This document shows, one piece after another, positions 39,373 to 49,527 of a DNA stretch of 64,000 nucleotides. Made by a program: the position numbers and the translations under genes. The DNA lies in NCBI RefSeq assembly GCF_013177675.1, contig NZ_CP042652.1, positions 2,108,001 through 2,172,000 on the forward strand. Reading direction: 5' to 3'. Positions within the stretch are counted from its first letter, which is position 1; each line of letters starts with the position of its first letter. The notes beneath the pieces were generated by a model. That model was given only the letters and a program-made list of their open reading frames with translations. It made no database searches and was not told where the DNA came from. This stretch comes from Arcobacter acticola (GTDB taxonomy: Bacteria > Campylobacterota > Campylobacteria > Campylobacterales > Arcobacteraceae).

Positions 39373-40680
39373 ATTAATAAAAGAAGTATCACTTTTTGTT
39401 AAAAGAACAAATGGAATATTTAAGTATGGTTTTGTAAAGCTAAATATATCATCTCTCTCTTCTGTCCAAACAGCAGATGGCAAAATATCACATTTTCTAT
39501 CAGCTGCAAATTTCAAAGATTCAGCCCAACTTTGTGTAGGAATTAATTTGATTGGTTTTTTTATTTTTTCTTCTATTAAATGCATATAATCAGCTACAAA
39601 TCCTACAAATTCATCATTTTTTATATCACTATAAGGCATTGCATTAGGAATAACACACATACTTAAAGTGTCTTTTTTTTCTAAATATTTAAGTTCAGAT
39701 TCTGAGAAAGTTAAATTTTTTAAATTATTCAAATCAAAAACAAATTTTTCTAAATCAATAGGAGTATCAATAAGACCCATAAGATTGTATAAATCATAAA
39801 TTCTTTGAATTTTATCTTTTTTAATTTCTCCTAAGTTTGCAGTTTTAAAGTATGAAAGTTTTTTTAACTCTCTTCCTTCATATATTAATTCAGCTTTTGT
39901 TAGTTTTTCAGAATTATATTTTTTATATATTAAATCAGCACTTTCTTGGATATTTGAGTATGCATATTCCCATCCTTTTAATGAAGCTTTTTTAAACAAT
40001 AACACTGCATTTAAATCACGATTTATAAGATTCTCACTTGTATATAACATATCACTATACATATCAAATCCGAAATGTTTTGGATCAAAAATATTATATT
40101 CTACAGATTTTTGATTAAGTTGGAATGGAGCTTTCGATATGTATGCAGAAATAACATCTGTATTTTTATTTAATAAATCATTAATATTATGAGTATGTTT
40201 TAAAAAATTTAAATCTTCAACTTTAACTTTATTTGAAATAATCATTGCTTTTAAAGATACTTCACTTGAATCATCAATTGTTGTCATTATCTTTTTATTT
40301 GAAAAATCATTTATTGTATTTATTCCTGATTCTTTTGTGCTTATTAAAATCAATGGAGTTGCTTGAAAAAGTGCATATAAAGCAACAATATTTCTATTTT
40401 TTGTTCTCTCTAAAATTAAAGTTTCACGTCCTACTGCAAAGTCTATTTTCCCATCACTAACTTCTTTTGGAATATCAATACCAAACTCAAAGGGTTTTAT
40501 CTCTACATCAAGACCTAATTCTTTATAAAAACCTTTCTCTTTTGCCATATAATATCCAGCAAATTGGAACTGGTCAAACCATGATAATTGAATAGTTATT
40601 TTTTTAAGATTTTCGCTGTATAAAGAAGTAGTGAATATAAAAAATAAAAATAAAGATTTGATAAGTTTTGAAAAATTCAA
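39366..40680 (-). pseudogene. 5' part of the same sensor kinase gene: NMT1/THI5-like plus SBP_bac_3 sensor
   Basis: Encodes a signal peptide (MNFSKLIKSLFLFFIFTTSLYS), an NMT1/THI5-like binding domain (about residues 25-300, starting ITIQLSWFDQFQFAGYYMAK) and the first half of an SBP_bac_3 domain (TLSMCVIPNAMPYSD to LLTKSDTSFINNI). The IS cuts the second domain. The current frame reads 14 further codons into the IS (ITQLSHIDSSK at its end) and stops at 39334. The product would be an exported, membrane-free sensor fragment of 448 residues. NMT1 domains bind thiamine precursors or other small molecules; the ligand here is unknown. Confidence 0.85.
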
Positions 40681-40797
40681 TACGAACCCCTAAATAAAAG
40701 TGAAAGAGTATATCAAAAAATAATTAAAAAAAAAGAAGATTAAAAAGAAAATAATATCAAAAGCTAAAAGCTAGTGATATTATTTATATGATTGTTT

Positions 40798-42330
40798 CTA
40801 ATGTAAGAAGTGTCTAATTCCAGAGAAATATAAAGCCATTTCATATTCATTTGCAGCATCTATAATTTCATCATCTCTAATACTTCCACCTGGTTCAATT
40901 ACACATTTAACTCCAGCCTCAGCAGCCGCATCAATAGAATCTCTAAATGGAAAAAATGCTTCAGATGCTAAAACAGCACCTTTTACATCAATTCCCATGT
41001 CTTCAGCTTTTCTTAAAGCAGCTTTTGAAGCGTCAACCCTAGAAGTCATACCCATACCAACAGCTACCATTGCAGAATTTTTAACATAAACTACACAGTT
41101 TGATTTTGTTAATGAAGCTATTTTATATGCAATTTCCATATCTTTTACTTCTTGCTCAGTTGCAATTCTAGTTGATTTTAGCTCAGAATTTCTAACTTCA
41201 TCCTCTTTAACTTTATCAGCATCTTGGAATACAAATCCACCATCAACTCTTTTAAAGTCAATTGCATCATTTGCAAGTTCTAAATATTGTGTACCTTGCT
41301 CAAATAATTTAATTCTTTTTTTAGATTCAAATACTGCAACTGCTTCAGGTGTAAAAGAAGCTGCAAATACAACTTCTAAAAAGATTTCATTCATTTTTTC
41401 TGCTAATTCTTTATCAACTGTTCCGTTAACTGCAACAACTCCACCAAATGCAGAAACTGGATCACATTTAAGTGCTTCAACATAAGATTCTAATAATGTA
41501 TCTTTAATTGCAAATCCACAAGGATTTCCATGTTTTACAATACAAACAGCCTTATCTTTTCCAAAAGCAGCGGCAATCCTTGCAGCTCCTGAAATATCAC
41601 CCATATTATTAAATGATGCTTCACCTTTTACAGTTTTAAATTTATTTGAAAATTGCTCATCAAATTCGTATAATGCACCTTTTTGATGTGGATTTTCACC
41701 ATATCTTGTATCAAATACCTTAGACCCAACAATAAATTGTTTAGCTCCCATTCCACCATTAAATCTTTTATTCATATAATTAGCAATCATTGAATCATAA
41801 GCAGCTGTATGCTCATAAGCTTTAATCATCATATCACGTCTAAATTCAACAGTGTTAGTGTCATTTTTAAGATTATTTAATACTAAATCATAATCAATAA
41901 CATCTGTAACAATAATAACAGAATCAAAGTTTTTAGCAGCACTTCTAACCATTGCAGGTCCACCAATATCAATGTTTTCAATAATCTCTTCAAAATCATC
42001 TGTTTTTTCAATAGTTGCTTTAAAAGGATATAAATTTACACATACTAAATCAATACCTTCAACACCAAGTTCTTTCGCTTGATCTAAGTGAGATTGTTTA
42101 TCTCGTCTGTGTAAAATCCCACCATGAATATATGGGTTTAAAGTTTTAACTCTACCTTCAAAACACTCAGGAAATTTTGTAACTTCATTTGCTTCAATTA
42201 CTGCAATTCCTGCATCTTTAAGTTTATTATATGTTCCACCAGTACTGATGATTTCATAACCTAATGCTACTAACTCTTTGGCAAAGTTTTCAACACCACT
42301 TTTATCACTAACGCTAATTAATGCTCTCAT
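40798..42330 (-). CDS. purH: bifunctional AICAR transformylase / IMP cyclohydrolase
   Basis: Last two steps of IMP synthesis. The 510-residue protein starts [20 protein letters not shown] and has the IMP cyclohydrolase (MGS-like) domain to about residue 195, then the transformylase with [21 protein letters not shown] and the closing [12 protein letters not shown]-like end ([12 protein letters not shown]). The ATG at 42330 is chosen; an in-frame upstream start at 42363 would add eleven residues outside the conserved N-terminus. It is divergent from nosY. Confidence 0.95.
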   Translation of the reverse strand: MRALISVSDKSGVENFAKELVALGYEIISTGGTYNKLKDAGIAVIEANEVTKFPECFEGRVKTLNPYIHGGILHRRDKQSHLDQAKELGVEGIDLVCVNLYPFKATIEKTDDFEEIIENIDIGGPAMVRSAAKNFDSVIIVTDVIDYDLVLNNLKNDTNTVEFRRDMMIKAYEHTAAYDSMIANYMNKRFNGGMGAKQFIVGSKVFDTRYGENPHQKGALYEFDEQFSNKFKTVKGEASFNNMGDISGAARIAAAFGKDKAVCIVKHGNPCGFAIKDTLLESYVEALKCDPVSAFGGVVAVNGTVDKELAEKMNEIFLEVVFAASFTPEAVAVFESKKRIKLFEQGTQYLELANDAIDFKRVDGGFVFQDADKVKEDEVRNSELKSTRIATEQEVKDMEIAYKIASLTKSNCVVYVKNSAMVAVGMGMTSRVDASKAALRKAEDMGIDVKGAVLASEAFFPFRDSIDAAAEAGVKCVIEPGGSIRDDEIIDAANEYEMALYFSGIRHFLH

Positions 42331-42445
42331 ATATGCATACCCTTTGATAATATATTTAATCACTGTGAAGCAATTTCTTTTATTTTAATAAGTGGGATTA
42401 TATAAAAGTATTAGTTAGGGATAGCTTTCATAATAAAATAGTCTA

Positions 42446-42459
42446 TTGATATACATCAA
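42446..42459. promoter_or_regulatory. FNR-type box upstream of nosY
   Basis: TTGATATACATCAA, a perfect match to TTGAT-N4-ATCAA. A possible -10, TATGAT, lies at 42478-42483, placing the box near -38 to -41 from the expected start of transcription, as for class II activation. Confidence 0.8.
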
Positions 42460-42512
42460 TCATATGACCTATTGTTATATGATAAAATGCCCAAATAATA
42501 AGGTAGGTGTAT

Positions 42513-43340
42513 ATGAAAAATTTATTACTAATTGCATATTTAGATTTAAAAGAATCCATAAGAGCTAAGTGGTTTTTGGTTTATTCTTTGGTTTTTGGAG
42601 GAATGATAGCACTATTTTTTATAGCTGGTGTTACTCAATCTCAAGTTATGGGATTTTCTGGATTAAGCAGGTTGTTACTTATGTATATTCAAATTACAAT
42701 AGTAATTTTACCAATATTTATTTTAGTAACAACCGTTCGTTCAATTTCTGGAGATAGGGATAATCATATTTTAGAATATATGTTATCTTTTCCTATTTCA
42801 TTAAAACAATATTATTGGGGGAAAATACTAGGTAGATTTATAACTGTATTTTTGCCAGTATTTTTTGCAATGATTTTAGCAGTTATTTATGGTGTAAGTA
42901 TTGGAGCATCTGTTCCTTGGGATATTTTATTTTTATATTCTGGATTATTATTTGCACTATCATCTGCATTTTTAGGAATTGCATTTTTTATCTCTTCATT
43001 TGTAAAATCAAGTGAAGTAGCCCTTGGAATATCATTTTTTGTATGGATTTTTTTATTAGCCTTTATAGATATTGCATTAATATCTTTAATGATGCAAAAT
43101 AGATATGAAGAATCAATGATTATTGCAATTGCTCTTATAAATCCTATGGAGATATTTAGAGTTGCTGCAATTTCATTATTTGATCCAGAATTAACCGTTA
43201 TGGGACCTGTTGCATTTTATATTTTAGATACATTCAATCAATGGGCATTTGTATTGTTTTCAATTTTATATCCAGTTTTATTAGGACTTGTATTTGCAGT
43301 ATTTGGATATAAAATATTCTCAAAAAAAGATTTAGTATAA
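42513..43340 (+). CDS. nosY: NosY-type ABC transporter permease
   Basis: A 275-residue membrane protein with six predicted helices, opening KNLLLIAYLDLKESIRAKWFLVYS as in NosY. The segment RSISGDRDNHILEYMLSFPIS is typical of ABC-2 permeases. With NosF (ATPase) and NosD it is thought to supply a sulfur species for the CuZ centre of NosZ. The ATG at 42513 is preferred to GTG at 42507. The gene lies ahead of nosZ, whereas the Wolinella cluster has nosY next to nosF at the other end. Confidence 0.85.
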   Translation: MKNLLLIAYLDLKESIRAKWFLVYSLVFGGMIALFFIAGVTQSQVMGFSGLSRLLLMYIQITIVILPIFILVTTVRSISGDRDNHILEYMLSFPISLKQYYWGKILGRFITVFLPVFFAMILAVIYGVSIGASVPWDILFLYSGLLFALSSAFLGIAFFISSFVKSSEVALGISFFVWIFLLAFIDIALISLMMQNRYEESMIIAIALINPMEIFRVAAISLFDPELTVMGPVAFYILDTFNQWAFVLFSILYPVLLGLVFAVFGYKIFSKKDLV

Positions 43341-43349
43341 GGATTAAGT

Positions 43350-43847
43350 ATGAAAAAAAGTTTAGTAGGCATTTTATTTTTAGTTTTTGGTTTATTTTTA
43401 GTTTCAGCTTTTGCTGATGATATTAAGTATGATATGAATTTTACAAAAGAAACTTCTTGTGAAATAAGAAAAGTTAAAATATATGAAAATCCAGCATGGG
43501 CTAGTAAAATTGATTTTACGAATGGCAAAAGTGCATTTTTCTGTTCACCAAAATCAATGTTTGAATTTTATTATAATATGGAAAAATGGGAAACTTTTGA
43601 TGCAAAAGAGTTAGCTGATTTTAAAAATATACTTGTAACAGATTATAATACTTTAAAAATAATTGATGCAAGAAAAGCATTCTTTGTATATGGTTCACAT
43701 GATATTTCTCCTGCTGGTGATGATTTAGTGGCATTTGAATCAAAAGAAGAAGCACAAAAATTCCTTGAAAAAAATAATGGAAAAAGAATTTTTGATTTTG
43801 ATTCGGTTCTAAACTCATTAATTAGACTTCTAAATGGCAGAATTTAA
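43350..43847 (+). CDS. NosL-like periplasmic protein
   Basis: A 165-residue protein with a Sec signal peptide (MKKSLVGILFLVFGLFLVSAFAD). The mature part has NGKSAFFCSPKSMFEFYY and the NosL-like end SHDISPAGDDLVAFESKEEA. NosL delivers copper to apo-NosZ. This copy lacks the lipobox and the MCxxC motif of the second NosL at 52186. It lies nine bases after nosY. It may be a paralogue with a separate copper or assembly role. Confidence 0.75.
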   Translation: MKKSLVGILFLVFGLFLVSAFADDIKYDMNFTKETSCEIRKVKIYENPAWASKIDFTNGKSAFFCSPKSMFEFYYNMEKWETFDAKELADFKNILVTDYNTLKIIDARKAFFVYGSHDISPAGDDLVAFESKEEAQKFLEKNNGKRIFDFDSVLNSLIRLLNGRI

Positions 43848-43909
43848 AAATTTAAAAAATTTAAAATATTAAGAATTTATTAATTAATTAACAAATAATT
43901 AACAAAATC

Positions 43910-43923
43910 TTGATATGTATCAT
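43910..43923. promoter_or_regulatory. FNR-type box upstream of nosZ
   Basis: TTGATATGTATCAT, nine of ten consensus bases. A -10 candidate TAGAAT is at 43946-43951, which puts the box centre about 41.5 bases before the likely transcription start. Confidence 0.75.
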
Positions 43924-44012
43924 TTTTCTTAACTTTCCTTAGTGTTAGAATGTTATTGATATTTAATAACTTAAGTATTAAAAAATCTAATACATTAAGG
44001 AAAGGAATTTAA

Positions 44013-46610
44013 ATGAAACCTGTACTTGGTAAAATCTCATCTTTACTTTTAGGAACAACGCTTATTACATCAGCTCTGGCTGCTACTGATGGAGAATTAG
44101 CAAAAGTAATGAAAGATAGAGGCTTATCTGAAATCGATGTAGTTCGTGCTGCGAAAACGTACAATCCTACTGGGGTTAAAGATAAATATGTAGTTTTCTC
44201 ATCGGGTGGACAAAGTGGACAAATGCTTGTTTATGGCGTTCCATCTATGAGACTTTTAAAATATATTGCTGTATTTACACCTGAACCTTGGCAAGGATAC
44301 GGTTACGACAAAGACTCACTTGAAATTCTAAGACAAGGAAATATAAGAGGAAGAGAGATAAATTGGGGAGATACTCATCACCCTGCACTTTCTGAAACTG
44401 ACGGAAAATATGATGGTAAATGGTTAGTTATAAATGATAAAGCTAATCCAAGAATTGCTGTTATTGACTTAGAAGACTTTGAAACAAAACAAATTGTTCC
44501 AAATCCAGTATTTAAATCTGAACATGGAGGAGCATTTTTTACTCCGAATTCTGATCATATTCTAGAAGCAGCTCAATATGCAGCTCCATTTGATAATGAA
44601 TACCATCCTATAGAAGATTATAAAGAAACTTATAGAGGTGGAGTTACTGTTTGGAAATTTGATTCAAAAATTGGACGAATTATTCCAAAAGATTCATTTA
44701 CTCTTGAATTACCTCCATATATGCAAGATTTATCAGATTCTGGTAAAGGTATCTCTGATGGTTGGGGATTTACAAACTCATTTAATACAGAAATGTACAC
44801 AGGTGGAATTGAAGTGGGAATGCCACCAAATGAAGCAGGTATGAGTAGAAATGACACTGACTTTTTACATGTATATAACTGGAAAAAATTATATGAATTA
44901 TCAAAAGATCCTAAAAATGTAAAAATTGTAAATGATCATAAAATAATTCCAATTGAAATTGCAGTTAAAAATGATGCACTATTTTTAATTCCTGAACCAA
45001 AATCACCTCATGGTGTTGATGTTGATCCAACAGGACAATACTTAGTTGTTTGTGGAAAATTAGATACTCATGCTTCAGTTTATGATTTTAAAAAAATCCA
45101 AAAACTAATTAGTAATAAAGAATATGCAGGGAAAGATCCTTTTGGTATTCCAATTTTGGATATGAAAAAATCTTTACATGGACAATTAGAATTAGGACTT
45201 GGGCCACTTCATAATCAATATTCACCTGTTGATGGAGAAATTTATACTTCATTATATGTTGATTCACAAGTTGTAAAATGGAACTTTAAAGAATTAAAAG
45301 TTCTTGATAAAGAAAATGTTCACTATAACATTGGTCACTTAGCTGGAATGGAAGGGAAATCTGCAGATCCACAAGGTGAGTATATTATTGCACTTAACAA
45401 ATTATCAATAGATAGATTCCAAAATGTTGGTCCTTTACATCCACAAAATCATCAGTTAATTGATATTTCTGGGAAAACAATGGATTTATTAGTTGATATG
45501 CCTTTACCTTTAGGTGAACCACATCAAGCTGTTGCAATTAGAGCAGAAAAACTACATCCTCATGTTAGATATGAGATGGGTACAAATACTAAAACAGGTG
45601 AACAACATATTGGAAAAACTCTTGCAGGACAAGAAAGAATTGAGAGAAATGGTAACCATGTAACTGTATATGCTACATTAGTTAGATCTCATATTAATCC
45701 TGAAAGAATTACTGTAAATAAAGGTGATAAAGTAACTATTCACATGACTAATCTTGAAAGAGCACAAGATGAAACACATGGATTTACTGTTGACAACTTT
45801 GACGTACACGCATCATTAGAACCAGGAGAAACTTCAACAATTGAATTTAATGCAGATATTGAAGGTGTGTTTCCATACTATTGTACAGAATTTTGTTCAG
45901 CACTTCACTTAGAAATGATGGGTTATTTAATGGTTAAAGACCCAAATAAAAAATATGAAAGTGCTCAAAAAATCAAAATGCAAACAATGACACCTGAGCA
46001 GTTAAAAGCTGAATATGATAAAACAGTAGCAGTTAATGCAGCAACTGATTCAGTTATTCAAAGTGTTGTTAAATTCTTAAAAGATAATAAATTTGGTGAT
46101 CATAAAGTTGTAGCTGATTTAGTTACAGATGCACTTGATCAATATGGGAAAATTCCTGAACAGAAAAAATTATCTGATGAAGCTGTTAAAGCTGGAGATA
46201 TGGAAAAAGCTATTTTATTTGAAAATATGATTTGGCAACTTATGGTTAAAACAGCAGACGTAGGGATCAGAGCAAAAGACACTTTAGTAAGACTAATTGC
46301 TACTAAACAATCAGATGCAGCAGCGCGTGGAGAAAAAACATTCGCAGAAGGTGGATGTAATGGTTGTCACGTTATTGGTAAAGTATCTTCAGGACCTGAT
46401 TTAACAGGAGTTTTACAAAGACATGAAAATGGTGAAAAATGGGTTGCAGACTTTATTTTAGATCCAGAAAAAATGTATGGTGAACCTTATGTAAAAGGTA
46501 TGATAGATTACTTTAATCTAAAAATGCCAAACCAACATATGAGTCAAGAAGAAACTAAAGATATTATTGAATATCTAAAATGGATTGATGAAAATGCAAA
46601 CCTTTTCTAA
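44013..46610 (+). CDS. nosZ: nitrous oxide reductase, clade II (Sec-exported, with C-terminal cytochrome c domain)
   Basis: Reduces N2O to N2 in the periplasm. The 865 residues start with a Sec signal peptide (no twin arginine), which marks clade II. The seven-bladed propeller carries the CuZ histidines (DTHH at the start, EHGGAFF, later HNQYSP and HLAGME regions). The CuA domain has C624-xxx-C628-xxx-H632-xx-M635. A C-terminal haem domain, seen in Wolinella cNosZ, has C782-N-G-C785-H786 with a Met ligand probably near the end. AAGGAAAGGAAT precedes the ATG. A strong terminator follows. Confidence 0.97.
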   Translation: MKPVLGKISSLLLGTTLITSALAATDGELAKVMKDRGLSEIDVVRAAKTYNPTGVKDKYVVFSSGGQSGQMLVYGVPSMRLLKYIAVFTPEPWQGYGYDKDSLEILRQGNIRGREINWGDTHHPALSETDGKYDGKWLVINDKANPRIAVIDLEDFETKQIVPNPVFKSEHGGAFFTPNSDHILEAAQYAAPFDNEYHPIEDYKETYRGGVTVWKFDSKIGRIIPKDSFTLELPPYMQDLSDSGKGISDGWGFTNSFNTEMYTGGIEVGMPPNEAGMSRNDTDFLHVYNWKKLYELSKDPKNVKIVNDHKIIPIEIAVKNDALFLIPEPKSPHGVDVDPTGQYLVVCGKLDTHASVYDFKKIQKLISNKEYAGKDPFGIPILDMKKSLHGQLELGLGPLHNQYSPVDGEIYTSLYVDSQVVKWNFKELKVLDKENVHYNIGHLAGMEGKSADPQGEYIIALNKLSIDRFQNVGPLHPQNHQLIDISGKTMDLLVDMPLPLGEPHQAVAIRAEKLHPHVRYEMGTNTKTGEQHIGKTLAGQERIERNGNHVTVYATLVRSHINPERITVNKGDKVTIHMTNLERAQDETHGFTVDNFDVHASLEPGETSTIEFNADIEGVFPYYCTEFCSALHLEMMGYLMVKDPNKKYESAQKIKMQTMTPEQLKAEYDKTVAVNAATDSVIQSVVKFLKDNKFGDHKVVADLVTDALDQYGKIPEQKKLSDEAVKAGDMEKAILFENMIWQLMVKTADVGIRAKDTLVRLIATKQSDAAARGEKTFAEGGCNGCHVIGKVSSGPDLTGVLQRHENGEKWVADFILDPEKMYGEPYVKGMIDYFNLKMPNQHMSQEETKDIIEYLKWIDENANLF

Positions 46611-46628
46611 AATCATTTAGATGAGAAT

Positions 46629-46662
46629 AAAAAAGGAAGAATATAACATTCTTCCTTTTTTT
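46629..46662 (+). terminator. rho-independent terminator of nosZ
   Basis: AAAAAAGGAAGAAT (46629-46642) pairs perfectly with ATTCTTCCTTTTTT (46648-46661) around ATAAC. It ends two bases before the next FNR-type box, so nosZ has its own transcription unit. Confidence 0.88.
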
Positions 46663-46663
46663 A

Positions 46664-46677
46664 TTGATGAGTATCAA
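46664..46677. promoter_or_regulatory. FNR-type box upstream of nosB
   Basis: TTGATGAGTATCAA, a perfect consensus match, about 105 bp before the nosB ATG. A -10 candidate (GATAAT, 46698-46703) gives a class II-like distance of about 40 bases to the box centre. Confidence 0.78.
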
Positions 46678-46782
46678 CATTTAAAATTTTTATTTATGAT
46701 AATCTAACATTATAATAAGTTTTGAACTATAAATTATAATTATAACTTATAATTCAAAGCTTTTAAAGAAAGGAATTTTTCT

Positions 46783-47571
46783 ATGCATCCTAGTTTTCTA
46801 AAATCTAAAATATTTGCATTACTGGCTCTTGTGATTATGAGTGTCTCTTTTACTTTTCCAATGATTGCATTTCATGGAACATTAAATAAAATCCATGAAG
46901 ACAAAAGTGATGAAATATCATCACTTGCAATTAACACATGGAATTTATACAACCAAGGTAAATACAAAAGTACTACTACTCCAAAAGAAGCACATAATGA
47001 TCTTGAGAAAATGATTAAAACATCTTCTGAAATTGGTGTTGCATCTCTTCCTATTTGGTCATGTTCACTAGAAGCTCCAAACTATCCAAAAGTAGCTTTT
47101 CCAGAAGGAATCCCTGTATTTTTCCACTTTGATGGATTTTCAGGTGAAGTTCATGAAATGAATACAATTAATCACTATGTGGGAATGGATCCTATGTGGA
47201 GAGGTGGACAACTTGAGCGAGAGATTGGTATTTATGCTCTTTTAGGACTATCTTTATTTATGATTTATTTTATTTTATTTAATAAAAAAATCCTAACTTA
47301 TATAATGATTATTCCAGCATCTCTTCCTTTATTATTTATAGCTGATTACTCATATTGGTTGTATTGGTTTGGACACAACCTTCATGACTGGGGAGCTTTT
47401 AAAATAAAACCATTTATGCCTACAGTTTTTGGTGATGGGAAAATTGCACAATTTACAACTCACTCTTATCCAACAATTGGTTTTTATATGTTACTTGCAA
47501 TTGGAATTCTTAGTTTATTAGCAATTTTAGCTAGAAGTAAAGCAATAAAAGAAAGTGGATTAGAGGATTAA
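46783..47571 (+). CDS. nosB: NosB-type membrane protein
   Basis: A 262-residue protein placed directly after nosZ, as NosB is in Wolinella succinogenes. It has an N-terminal membrane helix (about 10-32), a periplasmic segment of about 110 residues, and then three or four helices (IYALLGLSLFMIYFIL, YIMIIPASLPLLFIADYSYW, TIGFYMLLAIGILSLLAIL). Several conserved His lie near helix ends (FGHNLHDWG, TTHSYP). Its role in N2O respiration is not settled. It is the first gene of the second nos operon, with GAAAGGAATTT as ribosome binding site. Confidence 0.8.
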   Translation: MHPSFLKSKIFALLALVIMSVSFTFPMIAFHGTLNKIHEDKSDEISSLAINTWNLYNQGKYKSTTTPKEAHNDLEKMIKTSSEIGVASLPIWSCSLEAPNYPKVAFPEGIPVFFHFDGFSGEVHEMNTINHYVGMDPMWRGGQLEREIGIYALLGLSLFMIYFILFNKKILTYIMIIPASLPLLFIADYSYWLYWFGHNLHDWGAFKIKPFMPTVFGDGKIAQFTTHSYPTIGFYMLLAIGILSLLAILARSKAIKESGLED

Positions 47572-47574
47572 AAA

Positions 47575-48786
47575 ATGTTAAAAATTATATTTACATCATT
47601 TTTCTTTCTTATTACTTTTTTAAATGCAAATTTATTACAAGAAGCTATTGATAATGCAAAAGAAGGATCTATATTAAAACTTCCAAAAGGAGTTTATAAA
47701 GGTTCTATTGTAATAAATAAACCAATATCAATTATTGGAAAAGAAGATGGTGTAATAATTGATGGAGAGCAACAAGGAACGGTTATTCAAATAACTAGTC
47801 CATTTGTAACTATCAAAAATTTAACAATAACAGGAAGTGGTGATAGACACGATACATTAGATTCTGCCATTAAAATTACCAATTCTAATCAATCTGAAAT
47901 TTCTGGAAACATTATAAAAGATTCATTATTTGGTATTGATGTTTCAATGACAAATAATTCAATAATCTCAAATAACTATATAACTTCAAAAGATTTAGAT
48001 TTGGGATTAAGAGGTGATGGGCTTAGACTTTGGTACTCAAATGATAATATTGTAACAAAAAATAAACTTATCAAATCAAGAGATATGGTAATTTGGTATT
48101 CACATGGAAATGAGATTTCAGAAAACTATGGTGAACACAATAGATATTCACTTCATTTTATGTATGCAGGTAAAAATCTAGTTAAAAATAATACTTATAA
48201 ATATAATTCTGTTGGAATATTTTTTATGTATAGTCAAGATACAACTGCTATTGGAAATACTATTCAAAGTTCATTAGGTGCAACAGGAATGGGAATAGGA
48301 TTAAAAGATGTATCAAACTTCACATTAAAAGATAATACAATTATTTATTGTGCGCAAGGTTTATATATAGATAGATCACCATTTGAACCAGATACTAAAA
48401 ACTGGATTGAAGATAATAAAATCTTATACAATTCAGAAGCTTTACATTTTCATTCTATAAGTGAAAACAATGTAATTAAATCAAATAAAATTCTAGGAAA
48501 TATCGAAGATATTATAAATGATAGTAGAGGTGCTAAAACAGATTTAAATGAAATAGTAAATAATTATTGGGATAACTACGAAGGTTTTGATAAGGATGGA
48601 GATAATATTGGAGATACACCACATAAAGTTTTCCAATATGCTGATCAGTTATGGGTTTATGATCAAGATGTAAAATTTTTCTATGGTTCTCCTGTTATTG
48701 CATTATTAAATTTTCTAGCAAAATTAGCACCATTTACTCAACCAATTTTTCTTATGGCTGATGATAAACCTAAGTTAAAAATGTAA
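47575..48786 (+). CDS. nosD: NosD, periplasmic beta-helix protein for CuZ maturation
   Basis: A 403-residue exported protein (signal peptide to about residue 19). Repeated short units such as NSIISNNYI, DNIVTKNKL and NVIKSNKIL form a right-handed parallel beta helix (PbH1/NosD repeats) over residues 40-330. NosD works with NosF and NosY in building the CuZ cluster. It starts three bases after nosB. Confidence 0.92.
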   Translation: MLKIIFTSFFFLITFLNANLLQEAIDNAKEGSILKLPKGVYKGSIVINKPISIIGKEDGVIIDGEQQGTVIQITSPFVTIKNLTITGSGDRHDTLDSAIKITNSNQSEISGNIIKDSLFGIDVSMTNNSIISNNYITSKDLDLGLRGDGLRLWYSNDNIVTKNKLIKSRDMVIWYSHGNEISENYGEHNRYSLHFMYAGKNLVKNNTYKYNSVGIFFMYSQDTTAIGNTIQSSLGATGMGIGLKDVSNFTLKDNTIIYCAQGLYIDRSPFEPDTKNWIEDNKILYNSEALHFHSISENNVIKSNKILGNIEDIINDSRGAKTDLNEIVNNYWDNYEGFDKDGDNIGDTPHKVFQYADQLWVYDQDVKFFYGSPVIALLNFLAKLAPFTQPIFLMADDKPKLKM

Positions 48787-48795
48787 GGACTTAAA

Positions 48796-49527
48796 ATGAA
48801 AGAATTACAAAAAGATAGAAGAGATTTTATAAAATTCTCAACATTAGGAATTTTAGGATTAACACTAGGAGCAGGAGTTGTTATTTCACCACTTGCTCTT
48901 CAAGCTCAAATGAAATTAAGACCACCAGGTGCAGTTAGTGAAAAAGAGTTCTTAGCTTTATGTATTAAATGTGGTCAATGCTTACAAGTATGCCCTTATC
49001 ACTCTATAAAATTAGCAGATATGGCAAAAGGCCATGGAATTGGAACTCCTTATATTGATGCAAGAGAACGTGGTTGTTATGCTTGTAGTGCAGTTCCTTG
49101 TGTACTTGCTTGTCCAAGTGGAGCTTTAGATCATGCTTGTGAAAAACCTGAAGATATAAAAATGGGAATTGCTGTTTTAGAATTCCCAAACAAATGTATT
49201 GCAATGACAAATGAACTTGTCACAAAAGAACAAATAGCAAGAATTCATACTCATCCAAATAGTAGACAACTTGAACAAGATATCTTAGATAAGCTAGATA
49301 AGTTTGAAGGAAAACCTTGCACAATATGTGCAGATATGTGTCCAATTCCAAATGCAAGTAGTGCTATCTCAATGATACAAAGTGGAAATGGAATGAAACC
49401 TGAAATTTATGATGGATGCGTTGGTTGTGGAGCTTGTGAGGAATTATGTCCAGCTTTTGAAGCAGCTATAGTCATAAAACCTAGATTAACTTATGAAGAT
49501 TATTATATTAAAGGAATTAGATCATGA
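48796..49527 (+). CDS. nosG: NosG, NapG-like polyferredoxin
   Basis: A 243-residue periplasmic iron-sulfur protein. The N-terminus has a twin-arginine signal (DRRDFIKFS). Four [4Fe-4S] motifs are seen: CIKCGQCLQVCP, CYACSAVPCVLACP, CTICADMCPIP and CVGCGACEELCP. With NosH it is proposed to form a menaquinol dehydrogenase that feeds electrons to NosC1/C2 and NosZ, by analogy with NapGH. It overlaps nosC1 by four bases. Confidence 0.92.
   Translation: MKELQKDRRDFIKFSTLGILGLTLGAGVVISPLALQAQMKLRPPGAVSEKEFLALCIKCGQCLQVCPYHSIKLADMAKGHGIGTPYIDARERGCYACSAVPCVLACPSGALDHACEKPEDIKMGIAVLEFPNKCIAMTNELVTKEQIARIHTHPNSRQLEQDILDKLDKFEGKPCTICADMCPIPNASSAISMIQSGNGMKPEIYDGCVGCGACEELCPAFEAAIVIKPRLTYEDYYIKGIRS

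Noticed and set aside
43954-43968. TTGATATTTAATAA as a second FNR-type box ahead of nosZ
   Set aside because: The left half fits but the right half (AATAA) does not match ATCAA, and it would lie downstream of the likely -10 element.
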